From NCBI GenBank assembly GCA_025351165.1, contig JANXWK010000061.1:1-54371 (forward strand): 54,371 nucleotides of DNA. Reading direction: 5' to 3'. Source of the DNA: Hyphomicrobiales bacterium. GTDB taxonomy: Bacteria > Pseudomonadota > Alphaproteobacteria > Rhizobiales > Beijerinckiaceae. The notes under the pieces were generated by a model. The model worked only from the letters and a program-made list of their open reading frames with translations, searched no databases and was not told where the DNA came from. The position numbers and the translations under genes were made by a program. Positions 18,850 through 28,432 of this stretch are shown in pieces (position 1 is the first letter of the stretch; each line of letters starts with the position of its first letter).

Positions 18850-19409
18850 TAAATATCTATGCTCTCAATAATAAGGGAATGGTTGGTGTAAACACATATA
18901 TCTGCGGCAATGCCCATGGAGCGGCGCACAATATGCTCTGCATCATGGGTCGAGTCAGCCAGAGCACGGGCAGCAGAGAGGGCATACATCCCGCCCGACC
19001 CTATGCCCATGATACCGCCATCAGGCTCAAGCACATCACCCGTGCCAGAGAGAACAAGTCCTACAGACTTATCCGCCACCAACATCATAGCTTCAAGACG
19101 GCGCAGATAGCGATCGGTGCGCCAGTCTTTTGCAAGTTCTACACAGGCTCTGGTCAGCTGGCCTGGATACTGCTCCAGCTTGGCTTCCAGGCGTTCAAAC
19201 AGCGTAAATGCATCAGCTGTTGCACCAGCAAAACCAGAAATAACGTTGCCTTTGCCAAGACGACGTACTTTTTTGGCATTGCCCTTGATGATGGTCTGCC
19301 CAAGGCTGACCTGCCCATCGCCACCAATAACAACATGAGAGCCTTTGCGCACCATAAGAATGGTTGTTGCATGCCAGCTTTGCGGCGCATTCGAATTTTC
19401 AAACGTCAT
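18849..19409 (-). CDS. hslV: ATP-dependent protease proteolytic subunit HslV
   Basis: 186 residues. Proteasome-beta-like threonine peptidase. The propeptide ends SWHA and the mature enzyme begins with catalytic Thr ([10 protein letters not shown], about residue 15). [21 protein letters not shown] and [19 protein letters not shown] are family signatures, and [16 protein letters not shown] lies in the second half. It forms HslVU with the next gene. It is divergent from hisB, with about 165 bp between. A heat-shock promoter would be expected there, but I could not identify one with confidence. Confidence 0.98.
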   Translation of the reverse strand: MTFENSNAPQSWHATTILMVRKGSHVVIGGDGQVSLGQTIIKGNAKKVRRLGKGNVISGFAGATADAFTLFERLEAKLEQYPGQLTRACVELAKDWRTDRYLRRLEAMMLVADKSVGLVLSGTGDVLEPDGGIMGIGSGGMYALSAARALADSTHDAEHIVRRSMGIAADICVYTNHSLIIESIDI

Positions 19410-19576
19410 TCATATTGATTCCCAGAAATTGCGTCTATTGACCATGTAATGCTACTTATGGAATACGCAAAGTGCAGTTATTAAAAAACCTGCACTTTTT
19501 ATCGACATATGTCTTGTGTTATGACAAGAGACAAAAGCCACCCTGCAAACACATATACGGATTTGAGATCATTATC

Positions 19577-20170
19577 ATGCGTCAGGCAACGATTAGCCGT
19601 ACAACAGGCGAAACACAGATTGAAATGGCTATTGACCTGGACGGGACTGGCCGCTCTGATATTTCCACAGGCGTTGGCTTTCTGGATCACATGCTAACAC
19701 TGCTTGCACGGCATTCACATATAGACATGGCTGTCAAAGCCGTTGGCGACACACATGTTGATTTTCATCATTTAACTGAAGATACTGGAATTGTGTTTGG
19801 GCAGGCTGTAGCTAAAGCTCTAGGAGACAAACGGGGGATAAATCGCTACGGTGACATGCATATGCCAATGGATGAAACGCTGACACGCGTTGCAGTTGAT
19901 ATTTCTGGACGTGCTTTCCTTGTTTTCCGTACTGAATTTTCTGCAGCAAAAATTGGTGATTTTGACAGCGAGCTTGTACGCGAGTGGTTTCAGGGTTTTG
20001 CCTCAAATGCAGGGCTGACATTGCATGTTGAAACGCTTTATGGATTCAACAATCACCATATTGCTGAAAGCTGTTTTAAAGGACTTGCAGTTGCGTTGCG
20101 CCGTGCTGTGCATATAGATGTGCGGATGATAGACCATGTGCCATCGACTAAAGGCACTTTATCAGTTTAA
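19577..20170 (+). CDS. hisB: Imidazoleglycerol-phosphate dehydratase
   Basis: 197 residues from the ATG at 19577, where the family consensus begins ([17 protein letters not shown]); upstream in-frame codons are not conserved-looking. It is the stand-alone HisB dehydratase, without the phosphatase domain of E. coli. Metal-binding motifs [27 protein letters not shown]-like [12 protein letters not shown] and [14 protein letters not shown] are present. It is the first gene of hisB-DUF2628-hisH-hisA-hisF-hisE-coaA. A small inverted repeat TCTTGT/ACAAGA lies about 50 bp upstream, of unknown significance. Confidence 0.97.
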   Translation: MRQATISRTTGETQIEMAIDLDGTGRSDISTGVGFLDHMLTLLARHSHIDMAVKAVGDTHVDFHHLTEDTGIVFGQAVAKALGDKRGINRYGDMHMPMDETLTRVAVDISGRAFLVFRTEFSAAKIGDFDSELVREWFQGFASNAGLTLHVETLYGFNNHHIAESCFKGLAVALRRAVHIDVRMIDHVPSTKGTLSV

Positions 20171-20182
20171 AGGTGGTAATTA

Positions 20183-20584
20183 ATGGCTATTTTTACTGTA
20201 CACATGAGAAATAATGAGACTCAAAGCGCTGTTTTCATCAAAGACGGGTTCAGCTGGGGGGCATTTGTATTTGGGCCTTTATGGCTTCTGTCAAAAAAGC
20301 TGTGGCTAGCTTTTTTTGGTTTTGCTGCTCTTAGCATTTTAATAAATATTGCAGGCATCAAATTTGGCCTTCACCCTGCTGCCCTCTCGGTTTTAAGTGT
20401 TTTGTTGGGTTTTTTTCTTGGAACGGAAGCTGCTGATTTACAGCGCCTGAAAATGAAACGCCTGAAATTTGATGATGCTGGCGTTGTGCAGGGGCAAAAA
20501 CTTGACGATGCAGAGTGCCGCTTTTTTGACCGCTATGCTGAAGAATCCCTGTCGCCATGGTCATTGGCCAAAGAGGCCCGTTAA
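20183..20584 (+). CDS. DUF2628 membrane protein
   Basis: 133 residues. The N-terminal signature is KDGFSWGAFVFGPLWLLSKK, followed by two or three hydrophobic segments (WLAFFGFAALSILINIAG and AALSVLSVLLGFFLGTEAA). DUF2628 proteins are small inner-membrane proteins of unknown function. In many Hyphomicrobiales this gene sits between hisB and hisH, as here, so its presence is conserved rather than accidental, but no role in histidine synthesis is proven. It is directly followed by the hisH GTG. Confidence 0.9.
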   Translation: MAIFTVHMRNNETQSAVFIKDGFSWGAFVFGPLWLLSKKLWLAFFGFAALSILINIAGIKFGLHPAALSVLSVLLGFFLGTEAADLQRLKMKRLKFDDAGVVQGQKLDDAECRFFDRYAEESLSPWSLAKEAR

Positions 20585-21235
20585 GTGAAAATAGCATTAA
20601 TTGACTATGATGCAGGTAATATTCACTCTGTTCGTAAAGCTTTAAATGTTGCAGCGAGTAACATTGGGCTTAGCATTGACGTATCCGTTGGCTCCGATCC
20701 TGATACCATTTGCAAGGCCGACCGGATTGTGCTGCCAGGCGATGGTGCTTTTGCAGATTGCGTTGAGCACTTAAGGGCTGTGGAAGGTTTAACCGAAGCC
20801 CTAGGTGAAGCCGTTCATAAAAAGGGTCATCCATTTTTAGGCATATGCGTTGGTATGCAGTTATTGGCAACCAAAGGTCTGGAACTTGGGGAAACAGCAG
20901 GTCTTGACTGGTTAAAGGGCACTGTTGAGAGAATCCAGCCCAACGACAAAGCTTTAAAAGTGCCACATATGGGCTGGAATACACTTAATGCAAGGCAGCC
21001 GCATCCCCTGCTGAATAATATTGAACTTGGGACAAATGGCCTTCACGCCTATTTTCTTCATGCCTATCACTTCATTCCCCACAATATGAATGATGTAATT
21101 GCAACATCGGAGTACGGCCAGGCAATTACAGCTGTCATTGCTAAAGACAATATTGCCGGTACACAGTTTCATCCTGAAAAAAGCCAAAAACTTGGGGTGC
21201 AGCTACTCCAGAATTTCCTGAATTGGACACCATGA
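20585..21235 (+). CDS. hisH: Imidazole glycerol phosphate synthase, glutamine amidotransferase subunit
   Basis: 216 residues from a GTG immediately after the preceding TAA. Class I glutaminase: [15 protein letters not shown], the nucleophile Cys in [10 protein letters not shown], and the His-Glu pair in [13 protein letters not shown]. It makes ammonia for HisF. Its TGA overlaps the hisA ATG (ATGA), which indicates translational coupling. No lesions. Confidence 0.97.
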   Translation: MKIALIDYDAGNIHSVRKALNVAASNIGLSIDVSVGSDPDTICKADRIVLPGDGAFADCVEHLRAVEGLTEALGEAVHKKGHPFLGICVGMQLLATKGLELGETAGLDWLKGTVERIQPNDKALKVPHMGWNTLNARQPHPLLNNIELGTNGLHAYFLHAYHFIPHNMNDVIATSEYGQAITAVIAKDNIAGTQFHPEKSQKLGVQLLQNFLNWTP

Positions 21236-21975
21236 TACTTTTTCCTGCAATCGATTTAAAACAAGGCAAATGTGTGCGTTTACGCCAGGGCGATATGGCA
21301 CAGGCTACTATTTTTAATGATAGTCCAGCAGCACAAGCTGCAAGCTTTGTTAAAGACGGCTTTTCCTATTTACACGTAGTGGATCTGGATGGCGCCTTTG
21401 CTGGCAAGCCTGTCAATGGTGCGGCGGTGGACGCAATTCTGGATGCAGTTGATATTCCCGTGCAGCTTGGTGGCGGCATTAGAGATATGCATACCATTGC
21501 TGCCTGGCTTGATAAGGGTCTCTCCCGCGTTATTATTGGAACAGCGGCAGTGCGAGATCCTGAGTTTGTGCGTGAGGCTGCAAAAATATTTCCTGGACAA
21601 GTGGCCGTAGGGATAGATGCACGAAATGGATTTGTTGCTGTGGAGGGCTGGGCAGAGGCCTCTACATTATCCAGCATAGAGCTTGGCAGACGCTTTGAGG
21701 ATGCTGGTGTTGCTGCCATTATCTACACCGACATTACCCGTGATGGCATGATGCAGGGTCTTGATTTTAGTGGCACGCTGTCTTTAGCAAAAGCTTTGAC
21801 CATTCCTGTGATCGCCTCTGGTGGCCTGGCCTCAATTGAGGATGTAAAGCATTTATTACTGCCAGAATATGCAGCTTTGGCAGGGGCAATAACAGGGCGT
21901 GCCCTTTATGATGGAGGCCTTGATGCAGGTGAAGCTCTTGCACTTATTGCGAAAAAAAAGGCTCAACTATGCTAA
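21232..21975 (+). CDS. hisA: ProFAR isomerase HisA
   Basis: 247 residues from the ATG at 21232; a TTG nine bases earlier is the only alternative and the family starts [10 protein letters not shown]. (beta/alpha)8 barrel catalysing the Amadori rearrangement of Pro[20 protein letters not shown] and [13 protein letters not shown] are the first-half signatures; [14 protein letters not shown] and [14 protein letters not shown] the second. The stop overlaps the hisF start by seven bases. Confidence 0.97.
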   Translation: MILFPAIDLKQGKCVRLRQGDMAQATIFNDSPAAQAASFVKDGFSYLHVVDLDGAFAGKPVNGAAVDAILDAVDIPVQLGGGIRDMHTIAAWLDKGLSRVIIGTAAVRDPEFVREAAKIFPGQVAVGIDARNGFVAVEGWAEASTLSSIELGRRFEDAGVAAIIYTDITRDGMMQGLDFSGTLSLAKALTIPVIASGGLASIEDVKHLLLPEYAALAGAITGRALYDGGLDAGEALALIAKKKAQLC

Positions 21976-22742
21976 AAACCAGGTTGATTCCCTGTCTTGA
22001 TGTCAAAAATGGCCGCGTTGTCAAAGGCGTACAGTTTCTTGATCTTGTTGATGCGGGCGATCCTGTAGAATCAGCACGGGCTTACGATAAGGCGGGTGCT
22101 GACGAGCTTTGTTTTTTGGACATTACGGCAAGTGCTGAAGCACGTGGTACAATTCTGGATGTTGTGCGGCGTACAGCGGAGGCCTGTTTCATGCCCGTCA
22201 CAGTGGGTGGTGGTGTACGCAATCTAGATGATATTCGGGCGCTTTTACTGGCTGGGGCGGATAAGGTTTCAATTAACACGGCAGCGGTGCGCGATAAAAC
22301 CATTGTGGCAAGAGCTGCAGCAAAATTTGGCACACAGGCGATTGTTGTGGCGATTGATGCAAAAAAAGTGTCCCTCGCAAATGAGTCAGAACGGTTTGAA
22401 ATTTTCACGCATGGTGGGCGCAATCCAACCGGTATTGATGCTGTGGAGTTTGCATGCGATGTCGCAAGGCTTGGGGCCGGTGAAATTCTGCTGACATCCA
22501 TGGACAGGGATGGCACTAAGATTGGCTATGATATACCACTTACAAAGGCTATTTCCAATGCTGTTAACATTCCTGTTGTGGCATCGGGGGGAGTGGGTAC
22601 CCTGGATCATCTAGTGGATGGTGTAAAATTGGGTGGGGCAAGCGCTGTGCTGGCTGCATCAATTTTTCATTTTGGCACTTACACAATTATGGAAGCCAAG
22701 CAGCACATGGCAAAAGCTGGCATTGCGATGAGACTGGATTAA
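21969..22742 (+). CDS. hisF: Imidazole glycerol phosphate synthase cyclase subunit
   Basis: 257 residues. Barrel-shaped cyclase partner of HisH. The catalytic aspartates are in [14 protein letters not shown] (Asp about 11) and [14 protein letters not shown] (Asp about 130 region). [20 protein letters not shown] and [15 protein letters not shown] bind phosphate. It overlaps hisA. After it a 150-bp gap containing a large palindromic repeat interrupts the otherwise tightly packed operon. Confidence 0.97.
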   Translation: MLKTRLIPCLDVKNGRVVKGVQFLDLVDAGDPVESARAYDKAGADELCFLDITASAEARGTILDVVRRTAEACFMPVTVGGGVRNLDDIRALLLAGADKVSINTAAVRDKTIVARAAAKFGTQAIVVAIDAKKVSLANESERFEIFTHGGRNPTGIDAVEFACDVARLGAGEILLTSMDRDGTKIGYDIPLTKAISNAVNIPVVASGGVGTLDHLVDGVKLGGASAVLAASIFHFGTYTIMEAKQHMAKAGIAMRLD

Positions 22743-22769
22743 TGATGATAATGCAATATGCCGCTCATT

Positions 22770-22864
22770 GTCATTCCCGACAGGCTAAAAGCCTGAGCGG
22801 GAATCCATTTTTGATTTTAAGAAATATATGGATTCCCGCTCGCATTTCATGCGTCGGGAATGAC
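22770..22864. repeat. 95-bp palindromic element, type B, within the his operon
   Basis: Outer arms GTCATTCCCGAC (22770-22781) and GTCGGGAATGAC (22853-22864) are perfectly complementary. An inner pair, GAGCGGGAATCCAT (about 22795-22808) and ATGGATTCCCGCTC (about 22828-22841), is also perfect. A small AGGCTAAAAGCCT hairpin sits in the left half. The whole can fold into a long cruciform or mRNA hairpin between hisF and hisE. It has the appearance of a small non-autonomous repeat that inserted into the operon and may change hisE-coaA expression through RNA stability or polarity. Confidence 0.85.
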
Positions 22865-22890
22865 AAATCCTAAGGTTTGGATGCAATTTC

Positions 22891-23205
22891 ATGACACAAT
22901 TTAATCTCACTAATCTTGAGGCCATCATTGCCGATCGTGCAGAAGCCTCTCCTGATGTGTCATGGACGGCAAAGCTGCTTAGCAAAGGGACATCCAAGAT
23001 TGCTAAAAAATTTGGGGAAGAAGCCGTTGAAGCTGTCATTGCAGCGGTTGAGAATGACAAGCCAGAGCTTATAAAAGAAGCAGCTGATGTGCTATTTCAT
23101 CTGCTGGTTTTGTTAAAAGCCCATGATATATCTGTGGCAGACGTTATGGGCGAACTTGAACGCCGCACAAGTCAGTCGGGATTAATGGAAAAAGCAGGCA
23201 GGTAA
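22891..23205 (+). CDS. hisE: Phosphoribosyl-ATP pyrophosphatase
   Basis: 104 residues, the stand-alone HisE found in alphaproteobacteria. All-alpha NTP-pyrophosphohydrolase fold with [35 protein letters not shown] and [15 protein letters not shown], which hold the metal-binding acidic residues. It hydrolyses PR-ATP to PR-AMP in step two of histidine synthesis. It follows the palindromic element and is six bases upstream of coaA. Confidence 0.96.
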   Translation: MTQFNLTNLEAIIADRAEASPDVSWTAKLLSKGTSKIAKKFGEEAVEAVIAAVENDKPELIKEAADVLFHLLVLLKAHDISVADVMGELERRTSQSGLMEKAGR

Positions 23206-23211
23206 AAGATT

Positions 23212-24183
23212 ATGGAAACAATTACCTCGAATATTTCAAATACAGAGGATAATACATCTCCCTATCGTCTTTTTTCCCGCCATGAATGGGCTGGATTACG
23301 TGCCGATACACCCTTGACGCTAACAGATGAAGACATAGTCAAGCTGCAATCGCTGAATGATCCTATCTCGATGGATGATGTTGTGGCAATTTACCTGCCA
23401 CTATCACGACTTTTATCATTGTATGTTGCTGCAACACAGGGGCTTTTTAAGGCAACGCAACGGTTTTTAAATGCTGGAACAGCCAAGGTTCCCTATATTA
23501 TCGGGCTTGCAGGGTCTGTATCTGCTGGAAAATCGACTACAGCACGTGTTCTGACAGCCCTTTTATCGCGCTGGTCGCACACACCCCATGTCCAGCTTAT
23601 TACAACGGACGGATTTTTATTGCCGAACAGCCAACTGGAATATGCTGGGCTAATGGAGCGCAAGGGCTTTCCCGAAAGCTATGAAACAGGCGCATTAGTG
23701 CGTTTTTTAGCACGGGTCAAAGCAGGTGAACGTAATGTACGTGCCCCTGTCTACTCGCATTTAGTCTATAATATTGTTCCAGAAGAGCACGTTATTGTCG
23801 ATCAGCCTGACATTCTGATCGTAGAAGGATTAAACGTCTTACAGCCACCACGCCCTGTGAAAGATGGTTCAAGTACGGCATTCGTATCCGATTTTTTCGA
23901 TTTTTCCATTTATCTTGATGCAGAAGAAGCTGTGCTCCGCAACTGGTATGTGGAACGTTTCATGCGGTTGCGTTCAACGGCATTTCTTGATCCAAGATCC
24001 TATTTTCACCGCTTTTCGAAAGTTGGCGACGCAGAGGCTCTGGAAATTGCCGACGGGCTTTGGAACAGAATTAACCTGGTTAACCTGCGCGAAAATATAC
24101 TGCCTACCCGCCCCCGCGCAGGGCTTGTTCTGCGCAAAGGGGCCAATCATGCGATAGAGGAGGTTGCGCTCCGCAAGCTCTAA
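23212..24183 (+). CDS. coaA: Pantothenate kinase, type I
   Basis: 323 residues. First step of coenzyme A synthesis. The P-loop is [17 protein letters not shown] (about residues 97-113). [33 protein letters not shown] and [12 protein letters not shown] are type I (CoaA) signatures. The N-terminal [20 protein letters not shown] matches the family. It is the last gene of the his operon, an order shared with many Hyphomicrobiales. It converges with the DUF2865 gene with only one base between stops. Confidence 0.97.
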   Translation: METITSNISNTEDNTSPYRLFSRHEWAGLRADTPLTLTDEDIVKLQSLNDPISMDDVVAIYLPLSRLLSLYVAATQGLFKATQRFLNAGTAKVPYIIGLAGSVSAGKSTTARVLTALLSRWSHTPHVQLITTDGFLLPNSQLEYAGLMERKGFPESYETGALVRFLARVKAGERNVRAPVYSHLVYNIVPEEHVIVDQPDILIVEGLNVLQPPRPVKDGSSTAFVSDFFDFSIYLDAEEAVLRNWYVERFMRLRSTAFLDPRSYFHRFSKVGDAEALEIADGLWNRINLVNLRENILPTRPRAGLVLRKGANHAIEEVALRKL

Positions 24184-24184
24184 C

Positions 24185-25348
24185 CTATTTTGATGCACCA
24201 GAGCCAGATGTGTAAGGTGCTACATTGCGTACAGAGCCAGACGCCACAACCAGAATTGATGCAGTTGCCATGTTTGGTACGTTCACTGTCTCATAACTGG
24301 CTGTTTTTTGAGCAAGAGCCTTTTGTTGTCTTGTCTGCCATCTTGCGCGTCTTTCTTCACGCCTTTGGGACGCTGACATCCGTCTACCGCCATCAGTTAA
24401 TCTGGATAGGCTTAGGCGTTCGCTGGATGTAAGGGACTTGGCAGAAGAGGCAGCAACAAACTCATTTGTACGATGTGGGAAGCTTTCACCCCCTTTAAAC
24501 GCCTTGAGGCCAATGTTTGTAACAATGACATCGCCACGGCTTAAAGTGGTATCGTTCTCATAGGTTGGTGAAAACATGCCTAATCCACCAGCCGAGCTTG
24601 CCGCATTGCAGCTGCATGTTTTGCTACGCTGCTGTCTATAGCTGAAAGCTGTGCCAAGCTTTGCGTAAACCTGCCCACGGTGTGAGGCTTTACCAATATC
24701 ATCCGTGCCGTTCGAAGCTACGTAAACACGCGTTTGTGCAGATGGGCAAACACTGTTGCAGGCAGCCTCGTGCTTATCAAAATTATCGTATCCTGTCCCT
24801 ACTGGGAAATAGTAGCCATCACACATACGTACGCAATATGCTGTTGGCTGGGACGTACGAGCTATGTTTGTCTGGCTTGTTGATAGCTTGTATTTGGTCT
24901 TTGCAACTGCTCTGTGATAGTCTGAAGAATAATCATTTTTATTAACAGATTTATTTTTTCTGCTCTCAAGAAGATTGGAGCGTGAATAAGTATAATCCGT
25001 TTTTTTTGGCGCAAAATTGTAATCATAGGATGGAGCATACCCAAGTACACGACGCGAATGTGCAGCCTCTGGTACAAATATTGGTGGTAATCTGCTGGTT
25101 TTTGCAGCTGATCCGCTTGAACCAGATTGCGATTTGATAAAATCATAAACGCCTGCATCATCGCCTGCCTTAACAACCAAAGCACCGAATGATCCAAATA
25201 TTGCAGTGGCAGCAGCTATTGCCAAAGCTTTTTGACGATATAAGAGCGTTTTTTTAACTGGAGCGGCAATTTCAAGCGTATCAGCTATTGTTGGCGGCAG
25301 TGGTGTTTTTGTTCTTTTTCCAAATGTTTTTTTCGACGGACTGGCCAT
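24185..25348 (-). CDS. DUF2865 domain protein, membrane-anchored
   Basis: 387 residues from the ATG at 25348; a TTG 21 bases upstream is less likely. One hydrophobic segment (ALAIAAATAIFGSFGALVV, about residues 40-58) suggests an N-terminal anchor or uncleaved signal. The DUF2865 core is recognisable: AYCVRMCDGYYFPVG, EAACNSVCPSA and TRVYVAS, with a further CSCN. The tail is Arg/Ser-rich with RREERRARWQTRQQ. This family is alphaproteobacterial and of unknown function; the paired cysteines suit an exported domain. It is a single gene, convergent with coaA. Confidence 0.85.
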   Translation of the reverse strand: MASPSKKTFGKRTKTPLPPTIADTLEIAAPVKKTLLYRQKALAIAAATAIFGSFGALVVKAGDDAGVYDFIKSQSGSSGSAAKTSRLPPIFVPEAAHSRRVLGYAPSYDYNFAPKKTDYTYSRSNLLESRKNKSVNKNDYSSDYHRAVAKTKYKLSTSQTNIARTSQPTAYCVRMCDGYYFPVGTGYDNFDKHEAACNSVCPSAQTRVYVASNGTDDIGKASHRGQVYAKLGTAFSYRQQRSKTCSCNAASSAGGLGMFSPTYENDTTLSRGDVIVTNIGLKAFKGGESFPHRTNEFVAASSAKSLTSSERLSLSRLTDGGRRMSASQRREERRARWQTRQQKALAQKTASYETVNVPNMATASILVVASGSVRNVAPYTSGSGASK

Positions 25349-25492
25349 ATTTTGCCCCCATTTACACAATTACTTACAGATTAAACTGGCCTTAGTCTAA
25401 ACTTAGCATTGATATGCCTTTAGCCTAATAAGGACTCTATGAAAAGCCACTTTAACTGTTTATTTACTTATGGTTGATTTGAGACGGTAATA

Positions 25493-25582
25493 TGGCGGAG
25501 CCGGAGGGATTCGAACCCTCGGTACGGTTTCCCGTACACACGCTTTCCAAGCGGGCGCCTTCAGCCACTCGGCCACAGCTCC
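25493..25582 (-). tRNA. tRNA-Ser (anticodon GGA)
   Basis: The minus strand folds as a 90-nt class II tRNA. The acceptor GGAGCTG pairs with CGGCTCC (one G-T), and discriminator G and CCA are encoded. The D arm has GGCCGAGTGGC, the anticodon loop is CTTGGAAAG with anticodon GGA, the variable arm is long (TACGG/CCGTA), and the T arm is GGTTCGAATCC. It reads UCC and UCU codons. An open frame across it on the plus strand is spurious. Confidence 0.97.
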
Positions 25583-25680
25583 ATATCTACGCTTATGGCT
25601 GCAAGCCAAAGATTTGTAAACCAGAGAAATTCAACACATTTAATATCTTTAGCGTTTATCTGCCTTTTTTAAATCTGACA

Positions 25681-25711
25681 TTCTTTTTTAATATTCTTTT
25701 TTAATATTCTT
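25681..25711. repeat. Short tandem repeat, 13-bp unit
   Basis: TTCTTTTTTAATA occurs twice in tandem and is followed by a partial third copy (TTCTT) in the AT-rich gap between tRNA-Ser and the universal stress protein gene. Replication slippage in T-rich DNA explains it. The T-rich runs could also help end transcription, but there is no stem. Confidence 0.7.
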
Positions 25712-25765
25712 GCAATGTGTCCCAAGCTTTGGCAGCCTTGAAAGAACAGGGAGAGACAAAAATTC

Positions 25766-26272
25766 ATGATAGATCTAAAACTTAAAAAGCGCCGTTCCTT
25801 TGACGCTGGCCATCGCCCCAAATATCTGATTCTGGCAGATGAGAGCGCTGAGTTTGATAAAGCCCTGTATTTTGCGGCACGTCGTGCAGCACGCAATAAA
25901 GCTGCTGTAATTGCGCTTTATGTAATCAAACCAGGTGAGAACCAGGAATGGCTTGGTGTTGGCGATATCATGCAGGCAGAGGCCGAAACCAAAGCTGAGC
26001 AGTTATTAGCAAAAATCGCGGATCGTGCCAATGAAATTGCAAATGTTAAGCCAGAATGTGTTATCCGCACAGGCAATAAAATCGACGAAATTCTGGGATT
26101 GATTGCAGAAGACGAAGATATATCCCTGATGTTTCTGGCAACTGGTACAGAAACTGATGGGCCAGGGTCTATTGTCTCTCTCATGATGGGGAAAACTGGT
26201 GTGGCCTTTACCATTCCTGTAACAATTGTGCCTGGAAATCTCAAAGATGAGGAAATTGAAGCTCTGACGTAA
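25766..26272 (+). CDS. Universal stress protein (UspA family)
   Basis: 168 residues. Rossmann-like fold: [20 protein letters not shown] at the first strand, [18 protein letters not shown], and the C-terminal segment [20 protein letters not shown] where the usual ATP-binding G-2x-G-9x-G(S/T) is only partly kept ([11 protein letters not shown]). In many alphaproteobacteria this gene lies with trpS, as here (trpS starts 53 bp downstream). Its role is stress adaptation in general terms; ATP binding is uncertain. Confidence 0.9.
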   Translation: MIDLKLKKRRSFDAGHRPKYLILADESAEFDKALYFAARRAARNKAAVIALYVIKPGENQEWLGVGDIMQAEAETKAEQLLAKIADRANEIANVKPECVIRTGNKIDEILGLIAEDEDISLMFLATGTETDGPGSIVSLMMGKTGVAFTIPVTIVPGNLKDEEIEALT

Positions 26273-26325
26273 AAATCGCTTACAGTTTTCTGTTACATGT
26301 TCTAGAGCAAGGCTCCATTTCCTAC

Positions 26326-27414
26326 ATGAAAGAGCCAGTCCATATGGTGCCTGATACTGTTGTCCCATTCGTTCCGCCTACTCAGTTTTCTCCCCGCGTT
26401 TTTTCTGGTGTGCAGCCAACAGGCAATCTGCATATTGGCAATTATCTTGGCGCTATCAAACGCTTTGTGCCATTGCAGGACAGTTTTGAGTGTATTTATT
26501 GCGTGGTTGACCTTCACGCAATTACTGTCTGGCAGAACCCTAACGAGTTGAAACATAATATTCATGAGGTGACCGCCGCCTATCTTGCCAGTGGCATTGA
26601 TCCAAAGCGCAGCATTGTTTTCAACCAGTCCCAGGTTTCAGCCCATGCAGAACTTGCCTGGATATTCAATTGTGTGGCGCGCCTTGGCTGGCTGAACCGC
26701 ATGACCCAGTTCAAGGAAAAGGCTGGCAAAACCCAGGAGAATGCCTCGGTTGGGCTTTACGCCTATCCAGCCTTGATGGCAGCAGATATTCTAGCGTATC
26801 GCGCAACGCATGTGCCTGTTGGTGAAGACCAGAAACAGCATCTGGAACTCGCGCGTGATATTGCCCAGAAATTCAACACTGATTTTGCAGACCGTATTGC
26901 AGAGCTTGACCTTGGAGATAGTTTCTTTCCGCTCCCTGACCCTTTAATCCAGGGGCCAGCGCCACGGGTTATGTCGTTGCGTGATGGCTCTAAAAAAATG
27001 TCCAAATCTGATATTTCAGATTATTCACGTGTGAATTTAACTGACGACGCTGATACAATTGCAACCAAAATCCGCAAGGCAAAAACAGATCCAGATAATT
27101 TGCCAAGTGAGGCTGCTGGCCTTAACGGGCGGCTAGAGGCCCTGAACCTGGTAACTTTATTTGCTGCACTGGAAGAAACAAATATTGATGCTGTTTTGTC
27201 AACATTTGGCGGGGGGACGTTTTCGGTGTTCAAAGCTGCTTTAGTTGATGTGGCTGTTGCAAAACTTGCCCCGATTGGTACAGAAATGAACCGCCTGATG
27301 GCAGCGCCTGACTATATCCAGGACGTGTTGAGGGATGGCTCCATGCGGGCGCGCGTTATCGCTGATGAAACGCTCAACCATGTGAAAGACATACTGGGAT
27401 TTGTGCGGGGTTAG
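26326..27414 (+). CDS. trpS: Tryptophanyl-tRNA synthetase
   Basis: 362 residues. Class I synthetase with [18 protein letters not shown] carrying the HIGH-like motif HIGN (about residues 36-39) and the KMSKS loop GSKKMSKSD (about 224). [16 protein letters not shown] and [18 protein letters not shown] contact tryptophan and adenylate. The first ATG (26326) is used; an in-frame ATG at 26344 is possible because the N-terminal 20 residues are not conserved. It converges with hpf over 180 bp that hold a decayed repeat. Confidence 0.97.
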   Translation: MKEPVHMVPDTVVPFVPPTQFSPRVFSGVQPTGNLHIGNYLGAIKRFVPLQDSFECIYCVVDLHAITVWQNPNELKHNIHEVTAAYLASGIDPKRSIVFNQSQVSAHAELAWIFNCVARLGWLNRMTQFKEKAGKTQENASVGLYAYPALMAADILAYRATHVPVGEDQKQHLELARDIAQKFNTDFADRIAELDLGDSFFPLPDPLIQGPAPRVMSLRDGSKKMSKSDISDYSRVNLTDDADTIATKIRKAKTDPDNLPSEAAGLNGRLEALNLVTLFAALEETNIDAVLSTFGGGTFSVFKAALVDVAVAKLAPIGTEMNRLMAAPDYIQDVLRDGSMRARVIADETLNHVKDILGFVRG

Positions 27415-27470
27415 GACAAGGGTTTGGGAGGTTTTTCTGAGGCTAGAATAAGGTCTCAGGTTTACCACAT

Positions 27471-27549
27471 CGTCGTTGCGAGGAACAAAGCACTCCAGAC
27501 CTGCTTTAAAGATCTGGATTGATTTGTCGCTATGCCCCGCCAATAACGG
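27471..27549. repeat. Decayed palindromic element, type A
   Basis: CGTCGTTGCGAGG at 27471-27483 and CCGCCAATAACGG near 27537-27549 are weak outer arms. Inside, AGCACTCCAGA and TCTGGATTGATTTGTCGC pair in part, with a clean CCAGA/TCTGG core (27495-27499/27513-27517). It resembles the element at 618-700 (TTGCGAGG arms and a GGATTG-N-TT inner segment). It lies between the convergent trpS and hpf stops, where it could act as a bidirectional hairpin. Confidence 0.55.
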
Positions 27550-27592
27550 CGGAGACATTTAACCAACCTGCATTCAGGCAATCAATTCAAAT

Positions 27593-28174
27593 TCAGGCTT
27601 TTACGGCTTCTTCACTCAGGTCAATCCAGCCAATATGGCCATCTTGCCTGCGGTGGATGTAGTTGAAATGCCGTGTGCCCACATTGCGGAACAGCAGGCA
27701 GGCGCTGCCATCGCGTTCAAGCGCTGCAATGGCGTGAGCCATGGACATGACAGCCACGTGGGTCAACGGTTCTGCAATCAGTGCTGCACAGCTGCCTTCA
27801 GTATCTGCATTTTCTTCACTGTCCTGATCATCCTCAATAATGCTGTTGAGGTCATTGGCTGCAACAGCGTGGGAGTGGTGTCCATGATCGCTGCGTTTGC
27901 GTTTATCACGCCGAAGCTGTTTGGAAATGCGGTCTATTGCGTGGTTTAAACTTGCATAGGCATCGCCCGCCGTGGCGCTGACATTCATGATGGCGCCAGA
28001 ATCCAGATGCACCTTGCACTCTGTGCGAAAATCCGGCCCATCCTTTTCAACTGTTACCTGCCCTGAAAATCCTCCATCAAAATACTTGACAACCGCGCTC
28101 CCCAACCGCTCCTCTGCCTGCCGTCTTAAAACTTCACCAATATCAAGATTTTTTCCAGAAACGCGCAAATTCAT
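27593..28174 (-). CDS. hpf: Ribosome hibernation promoting factor, long form
   Basis: 193 residues. The N-terminal RaiA/HPF domain (about residues 1-100) has SGKNLDIGEVLRRQAEERL, EKDGPDFRTECKVHL and AYASLNHAIDRISKQLRRDK. An acidic linker (IIEDDQDSEENADTEG) follows. The C-terminal dimerisation domain has FRNVGTRHFNYIHRRQDGHIG. Long HPF makes 100S ribosome dimers in stationary phase. In rhizobia it usually lies between rpoN and ptsN; here it is alone, so the order has been rearranged. Confidence 0.95.
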   Translation of the reverse strand: MNLRVSGKNLDIGEVLRRQAEERLGSAVVKYFDGGFSGQVTVEKDGPDFRTECKVHLDSGAIMNVSATAGDAYASLNHAIDRISKQLRRDKRKRSDHGHHSHAVAANDLNSIIEDDQDSEENADTEGSCAALIAEPLTHVAVMSMAHAIAALERDGSACLLFRNVGTRHFNYIHRRQDGHIGWIDLSEEAVKA

Positions 28175-28432
28175 TGTGTTACCTCACCATTTAACCCATT
28201 ATTTTAGCATATAAAATTACAATATGCTTCGGGTAGAGCCAAGGGTGCGCTTTGCCCTGCCCTTCTGTCAATTGTCTTTTTGAGGATTTTAATAATTCTG
28301 TTGCAGTTTGGAAAACAAATTCATTACGTACATTTCAAAGCAGCCATGCAAAGGCTTTTTTAATTAAATTACCCGTACCATCATGGACATTAACATGTTA
28401 TAAATAATTCATATTTGTTTGTGGATCCTATC

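Noticed and set aside
18750-19418. 222-codon frame antisense to hslV and the start of hslU
   Set aside because: It lies within two unmistakable genes in the opposite direction and lacks any family signature.
19472-19576. 35-codon N-terminal extension of hisB
   Set aside because: The conserved HisB sequence begins at the ATG at 19577, and the extension has no family similarity.
25492-25704. Plus-strand open frame starting [13 protein letters not shown]
   Set aside because: It is a translation across tRNA-Ser on the other strand; this peptide pattern is a familiar artefact of tRNA genes.
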